Shown here: piece by piece, positions 60,104 to 64,000 of the stretch
Layout: each line of letters opens with the position of its first letter
Position numbering within the stretch: position 1 is the stretch's first letter
From: JACMLC01 sp963817025
GTDB lineage: Bacteria; Acidobacteriota; Blastocatellia; Pyrinomonadales; Pyrinomonadaceae
Direction: 5' to 3'
DNA length: 64,000 nt
Assembly: GCA_963817025.1 (NCBI GenBank)
Contig: CAWFML010000003.1
Location: 1 to 64,000 of the forward strand
The notes under the pieces: generated by a model
What the model saw: the letters and a program-made list of their open reading frames with translations, nothing else
Database searches by the model: none
Told to the model about the DNA's origin: nothing
Program-made: the position numbers and the translations under genes

Positions 60104-63100
60104 ATGCGTAAGTTACTGCTCGCGTCCATGTTGCTGATGCTCTGTAGCATCGTATCTCAGGGCCAATCGTCTCAACCGCTTTTAATCTCGCGCCTGACAG
60201 TCAATCAAACTCACATCGCATTCCAGTACGCGGGCGACATCTGGAGCGTCGAGCGTGGCGGCGGAGAGGCGTTGCGTTTGACGACAGACCCTGCCGAAGA
60301 GAGCTATCCCGTTTATTCGCCGGACGGCTCGCGGCTCGCTTTTTCCAGACAAATCGGCGGGGCGTGGAAGCTGTTTGTGATGCCCGCTGCGGGCGGCGAG
60401 GCAAAGCAGTTGACCTATATTCCCGAAGACGATCTGGCGATGGGATGGACGCCTGACGGCAAGAGCATTCTCTTTCAATCTCACCGCGAAGAGGAAAATG
60501 TTTTTCGTCTCTACACGATAGCGACGGACGGCGTGCTGCCCGCTGCGCTTCCACTGCCGCAGGCTTTCGCAGGCTCGTATTCGAGCGACGGCACGCGCAT
60601 CGCCTATACGCCCTTGACCTCGTTCGGCGACTGGCGTTTCTATCGCGGCGGGATGGAATCGCCCATTTGGATTGCCTCTCTCAAAGACGGCGCGCTCGAA
60701 AAGCTGCCGCACGGCGATTACAACGACCGCAATCCGATGTGGATCGAAAACAGGATTTACTTTCTCTCAGACCGCACGGGGACTTTCAATCTTTTCGTTT
60801 ACGATGCGGCCAATAAGCAGACGAAACAGTTGACTAATTATGAACGGCACGGGGTGCGCGCGGCTTCGGGTGGCGCGGGCGCGATTGTCTTCGTGCAGGG
60901 CGGGCGCATACATCTCTTCGATCTCAAAAATAATCAGGAGCGCATGATCGAGGCGCGCGTCAACGCCGAAAGTCCAGAGCTGAAACAGCGCACGGTCAAC
61001 GTCTCGCGCAGTATTGATTGGGCCACGATGACGAGCAACGGCGAACGTCTGATCTATAACGCGCGCGGCGAAGTCCTGTGGATGAACCCGAAAAACGGCG
61101 ACACGGAAAATCTGACCAAGACATCCGGCGCAGCCGAAAGGTATCCCACTCTCTCGCCGGATGATAAATGGCTCGCATACTTTTCGGATGAATCGGGCGA
61201 GTATCAACTGCATGTCCGCGCAGCGAATGGCGAAGGACAGGTTAAGAAGATTGCTATTGAACAAAAGCCTTCTTTCTATAGAGAGCTGTACTGGTCGCCG
61301 GATTCAAAGAAAGTGGTCTTTGCGGACAAGCGGCTCGCGCTCTGGTATGCGGATGTCGAGCGCGGCATGGTCAAGCGTGTGGACACTTCGCAATATTCTT
61401 ATCAGGAAGAATGGCATCCGAAATGGTCGCCGGACAGTCGCTGGCTCGTCTATTCCAGACAGCTTCACAACCGCGTCCGCACAGTTTTTCTTTATGAAGT
61501 GGAAGCTGGCAAAACTCGTCAAGTGACGGATGGGCGCACGGATGCGCGCATGCCCGTCTTTGATGCGAGCGGCAAATATCTCTATTTCGTGTCCAGCCCC
61601 AACGCCGGGACGAGCGAATTTGGCTGGGGCGTTTTGAACGGCGAGCTTGCGCGTGCGCTCGTGACGCGAAAGGTCTATGCGTTGGTCTTGCAGAACAGCG
61701 CGCCGTCGCCGCTCCTGCCCAACGGGCAGCCGAATCCTGAGGTGAAGCTTGATGAAAAAGAAGCATCAGTGCGGGTGGACTTTGAGAATCTGGGCCAGAG
61801 AGTAATTGAACTGCCGCTCGCCGCGCGCGACTACGCGGAGTTGATTGCGGACAGGCCGGGACTCATTTACATGACCGTCGCAGAGTGGCCCAAGTCTCCC
61901 GCTCCCGGCTCATTTCCGACGCTGGCGATGTACAGGTATGACCTGTCGAAGCCGCCAAAGTTTGAGAAGATGCTGGAAGAGATTGATGCCTACGAGTTGT
62001 CGCGCGACGGCAAGCGGCTGTTGTATCTCAAAGGCCGCGATTGGTTTTTGGCCGCTACGGACGAGCCGCCGAAGCCGGACGAAGGCAAGCTCGATTTGAA
62101 AAAGCTCGAAGTGAGTGTCGAGCCGCGCGTAGAATGGCAGCAGATGTACCGCGAAGCATGGCGCATCATGCGCGACTGGTTCTATGACCCGAATTATCAC
62201 GGGCAGAATCTGGCCCAGCTCGAAAAAGATTACGCAGCTTATTTGCCGGGCGTCGTGCGGCGCAGCGATTTCAACAACCTGATGCGGCAGATGCTGGGCC
62301 ACATCTCCGTCAGCCATCTTGGCGTCGGCGGCGGCGACACTCCGCCGCCAGCAGGCGGGCCGAGCCGCATCGGCCTGCTCGGCGCGGATTATGAAATTTC
62401 AGAGGGCCACTATCGCTTTAAGAAAATCTATCGCTCGTTCTCTTATAATTCTCCGAGCAGCGCGACCACTGCGCCGCTTGACCGTCCCGGCATAAACGTG
62501 CGCGAAGGCGAATACCTGCTCGCGGTGGACGGGCAGCAGATTGACGCGTCGAAAAATATCTACACCTACTTTGACGGCAAAGTCTCAAAGCCGGTCAAGA
62601 TTACTGTCGGGCCGACCGCGAATGGAGACAGCGCGCGGACTTTGACTGTCTTTCCGGCAAACGGCGAGAACGTCCTGCGCCGCGTCAACTGGGCCGAGCG
62701 CAATCGTCGCCGCGTAGAAGAATTATCCGGCGGCAAGCTCGGATATATTTACGTCGAAAACTACGGTCAGGGCATTATGGATTTTATACGCGGGCTGACC
62801 GGCTACAGCGACAAGCAGGGCGTCATCATAGACCAGCGTTACAACGGCGGCGGCATCACGCCCGATTACCTCATCGAATGGCTCCAGCGCAAGCCGATTT
62901 ACTATTACAGGTTTCGTGAAGGCGATGACATAGCCACTCCGGTCAATCCCGGCCCCGCGACGAAAGTGCTCTTGATTAACGAGCACAACGGCTCTGCCGC
63001 CGAAACTTTCGCCTTCATGTACAAGCTCGGCAAGGTTGGACCAATCGTCGGCGGGCGAACTTACGGCGCGGGCATCGGCCCGTATGTTTTCACGCCGCGC

Positions 63101-63337
63101 CTGATTGACGGAGGCCGCATCCAACTGCCCAACCGCGCCGCCTACGACCCCGGCGGGCTTTCATGGGGCATTGAGAACGCTGGCGTCAAACCGGATTTTC
63201 CAGTGGAGGTCACGCCGCGCGATTGGATTGCGGGCCGCGACCCGCAGCTTGAAAAGGCAGTACAGGTGGCCCTGGAAGAGATGAAGCGGAATCCGCCTGT
63301 GCTCCCCAAGAGGCCAAAGTATCCGATTCATAGATAA
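60104..63337 (+). CDS. Tricorn protease homologue
   Basis: 1077 residues with AGAGGGAGA upstream of the ATG and a signal peptide (MRKLLLASMLLMLCSIVSQG). Beta-propeller repeats from ~30 to ~640 with YSPDGSRLAFSR, LSPDDKWLAYFSD, WSPDSKKVVFAD and WSPDSRWLVYSR units, then a C1 domain, a PDZ domain (~770-870) and a tail-specific-protease C2 domain (GYIYVENYGQGIMDFI, IIDQRYNGGG). The catalytic serine is S964 in NEHNGSAAETF and the histidine H738 in GHISVSHLGVGG. The homologue in archaea trims peptides from the proteasome; here it is exported, so it probably degrades peptides in the periplasm. Followed by repeat C2. Confidence 0.93.
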   Translation: MRKLLLASMLLMLCSIVSQGQSSQPLLISRLTVNQTHIAFQYAGDIWSVERGGGEALRLTTDPAEESYPVYSPDGSRLAFSRQIGGAWKLFVMPAAGGEAKQLTYIPEDDLAMGWTPDGKSILFQSHREEENVFRLYTIATDGVLPAALPLPQAFAGSYSSDGTRIAYTPLTSFGDWRFYRGGMESPIWIASLKDGALEKLPHGDYNDRNPMWIENRIYFLSDRTGTFNLFVYDAANKQTKQLTNYERHGVRAASGGAGAIVFVQGGRIHLFDLKNNQERMIEARVNAESPELKQRTVNVSRSIDWATMTSNGERLIYNARGEVLWMNPKNGDTENLTKTSGAAERYPTLSPDDKWLAYFSDESGEYQLHVRAANGEGQVKKIAIEQKPSFYRELYWSPDSKKVVFADKRLALWYADVERGMVKRVDTSQYSYQEEWHPKWSPDSRWLVYSRQLHNRVRTVFLYEVEAGKTRQVTDGRTDARMPVFDASGKYLYFVSSPNAGTSEFGWGVLNGELARALVTRKVYALVLQNSAPSPLLPNGQPNPEVKLDEKEASVRVDFENLGQRVIELPLAARDYAELIADRPGLIYMTVAEWPKSPAPGSFPTLAMYRYDLSKPPKFEKMLEEIDAYELSRDGKRLLYLKGRDWFLAATDEPPKPDEGKLDLKKLEVSVEPRVEWQQMYREAWRIMRDWFYDPNYHGQNLAQLEKDYAAYLPGVVRRSDFNNLMRQMLGHISVSHLGVGGGDTPPPAGGPSRIGLLGADYEISEGHYRFKKIYRSFSYNSPSSATTAPLDRPGINVREGEYLLAVDGQQIDASKNIYTYFDGKVSKPVKITVGPTANGDSARTLTVFPANGENVLRRVNWAERNRRRVEELSGGKLGYIYVENYGQGIMDFIRGLTGYSDKQGVIIDQRYNGGGITPDYLIEWLQRKPIYYYRFREGDDIATPVNPGPATKVLLINEHNGSAAETFAFMYKLGKVGPIVGGRTYGAGIGPYVFTPRLIDGGRIQLPNRAAYDPGGLSWGIENAGVKPDFPVEVTPRDWIAGRDPQLEKAVQVALEEMKRNPPVLPKRPKYPIHR

Positions 63338-63424
63338 GGCAAAAGTAAAAAGGTAAAAGGCAAAAGTCAGAAGAGCATCCCTCGCATCTTCACTTTTGCC
63401 TTTTACCTTTTGCCTTTTTACTTT
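63334..63424. repeat. Inverted repeat C2 (AAGTAAA/AAGGCAA-unit family)
   Basis: Left arm AAGGCAAAAGTAAAAAGG and TAAAAGGCAAAAGT (63336-63367), right arm its complement (63392-63424). Same 7-nt units as C1 at 42924. It starts at the stop of the Tricorn gene and can act as its terminator. A lone A-type fragment (CTGCGCCTTTGCGTG) follows at 63426. Confidence 0.9.
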
Positions 63425-63525
63425 CTCTGCGCCTTTGCGTGAATATCTTTCTTCATCACTCAAGATGCAAATGACGACTCATCAACTTCACAAATTTGAG
63501 CTATCATTAAATCTCTGGTGAAGCG

Positions 63526-63939
63526 ATGGGATTACGTTGTCCGAAATGTGGAAGCTCGCGTGTGCGGCGTGGCTATGAGACGCCAGCCCTGCCGCTGCGT
63601 ATGGTGGGCGTTCAGAGCCTGTTATGCGATAGCTGTAACCTGTGTTTCAGAGGCTTTGCGATTCCGGGCACTGTGCCCACGCATTCAAAACGCAAATATC
63701 GAAGAGAGCTTTCGCCTGAGCAGGCGCTGTCCGAGCGTGCGGCAGAAGAAGCAGCAGAGATGTATCATGCGCAGTCGCATGATGAGAGCGTAAAACCGTC
63801 CGAGCCGTTCTCGTTCGCATGGTATTACGTGAAGCTGCTGTTCAAAGTCCTGCTCGGACTGCACCAGACGAAGCACTCGCTCGGTCTCAAATACCGCTGG
63901 CGACACTGGCAACACTTGCGGCGCAACAAACATCGCTGA
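63526..63939 (+). CDS. Zinc-ribbon protein of unknown function
   Basis: 137 residues. Two CxxC knuckles, LRCPKCGSSR and LLCDSCNLCF, about 30 apart, form a zinc ribbon. A basic C-terminal part (KYRWRHWQHLRRNKHR) follows a possible amphipathic stretch (FAWYYVKLLFKVLLGLHQ). No catalytic motif. It could bind nucleic acid or act as a chaperone; no neighbour helps, as the window ends 60 bp later. Confidence 0.6.
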   Translation: MGLRCPKCGSSRVRRGYETPALPLRMVGVQSLLCDSCNLCFRGFAIPGTVPTHSKRKYRRELSPEQALSERAAEEAAEMYHAQSHDESVKPSEPFSFAWYYVKLLFKVLLGLHQTKHSLGLKYRWRHWQHLRRNKHR

Positions 63940-64000
63940 AGATTTTTTTGCAAAGACAAAAACAGGCTCTCCGGTTCGCGTCGGGGGAAATTGCTTGCGA

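Noticed and set aside
1..64000. tRNA, rRNA, retron or diversity-generating element
   Set aside because: No tRNA-type T-loop/acceptor pattern, rRNA segment or reverse-transcriptase motif was found on reading both strands; a covariance-model scan would settle this.

Overview
The window looks like chromosomal DNA of a Gram-negative, free-living bacterium, most probably an acidobacterium of the Blastocatellia/Pyrinomonadales type. This is inferred from the gene repertoire: a Tricorn protease homologue, secreted proteases with DUF4214-like tails, a large exported TPR-CHAT protein, tandem PilA-like pilins beside PilS/PilR, an RsbRD-type regulator and an EF-G2-like GTPase. No rRNA or tRNA gene was recognised, so the assignment rests on protein features only.

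Layout. 0-5.4 kb is an AT-richer accessory stretch: a small orphan gene, a decayed IS630-family element with recognisable 26-bp ends and TA target duplication, and a Cache-like membrane protein, followed by 1.3 kb of largely empty DNA with three short direct repeats. 5.4-17.3 kb is a secreted-protease region: an M43 metalloprotease and an S8 subtilase that share the same C-terminal domain, an exported TPR-CHAT putative protease, a sigma factor/anti-sigma pair, and a GC-rich secreted repeat protein. 17.5-23.1 kb holds a tight three-gene operon: TIR plus degenerate-STAND-like protein, MoxR-like AAA+ ATPase, and a multi-domain membrane protein with a CoxE-like N-terminus, a degenerate VWA-like domain and a peptidoglycan-binding domain. 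This resembles a ternary (MoxR-VWA-effector) conflict system and is the best candidate for an unusual system here.

24.5-30.1 kb is a pilin regulon: PilS-like kinase, PilR-like sigma-54 activator, and three type IV pilin-like genes, two of them preceded by good sigma-54 -24/-12 promoters on opposite strands. 30.2-39.2 kb is a glycan-assembly cluster (two GT-C-like membrane proteins, a GT2, a GT4, two methyltransferases, an LPG-synthase-like membrane protein). 39.4-42.9 kb carries an ABC-2 permease, a TPR protein, the ABC ATPase and a LolA-like lipoprotein carrier. 43.0-49.4 kb is signalling: a hybrid-free PAS histidine kinase overlapping an RsbRD-domain gene, a receiver, a degenerate kinase and a second NtrC-type activator. 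49.6-63.9 kb holds msrP/msrQ, a 13-unit TPR protein, an EF-G2-like GTPase, a PIN/RHH toxin-antitoxin pair, a two-gene periplasmic/membrane operon, a DAO-family oxidase, a Tricorn homologue and a zinc-ribbon protein.

A second striking feature is a set of about fourteen intergenic inverted repeats between 24 and 63.5 kb, and none seen in the first 24 kb. They belong to several sequence families but share one architecture: each arm is a run of degenerate 7-8-nt tandem units and the other arm is its reverse complement. Several supply stop codons to neighbouring genes, and one supplies the end of the ABC ATPase plus the start and signal peptide of the LolA-like protein.
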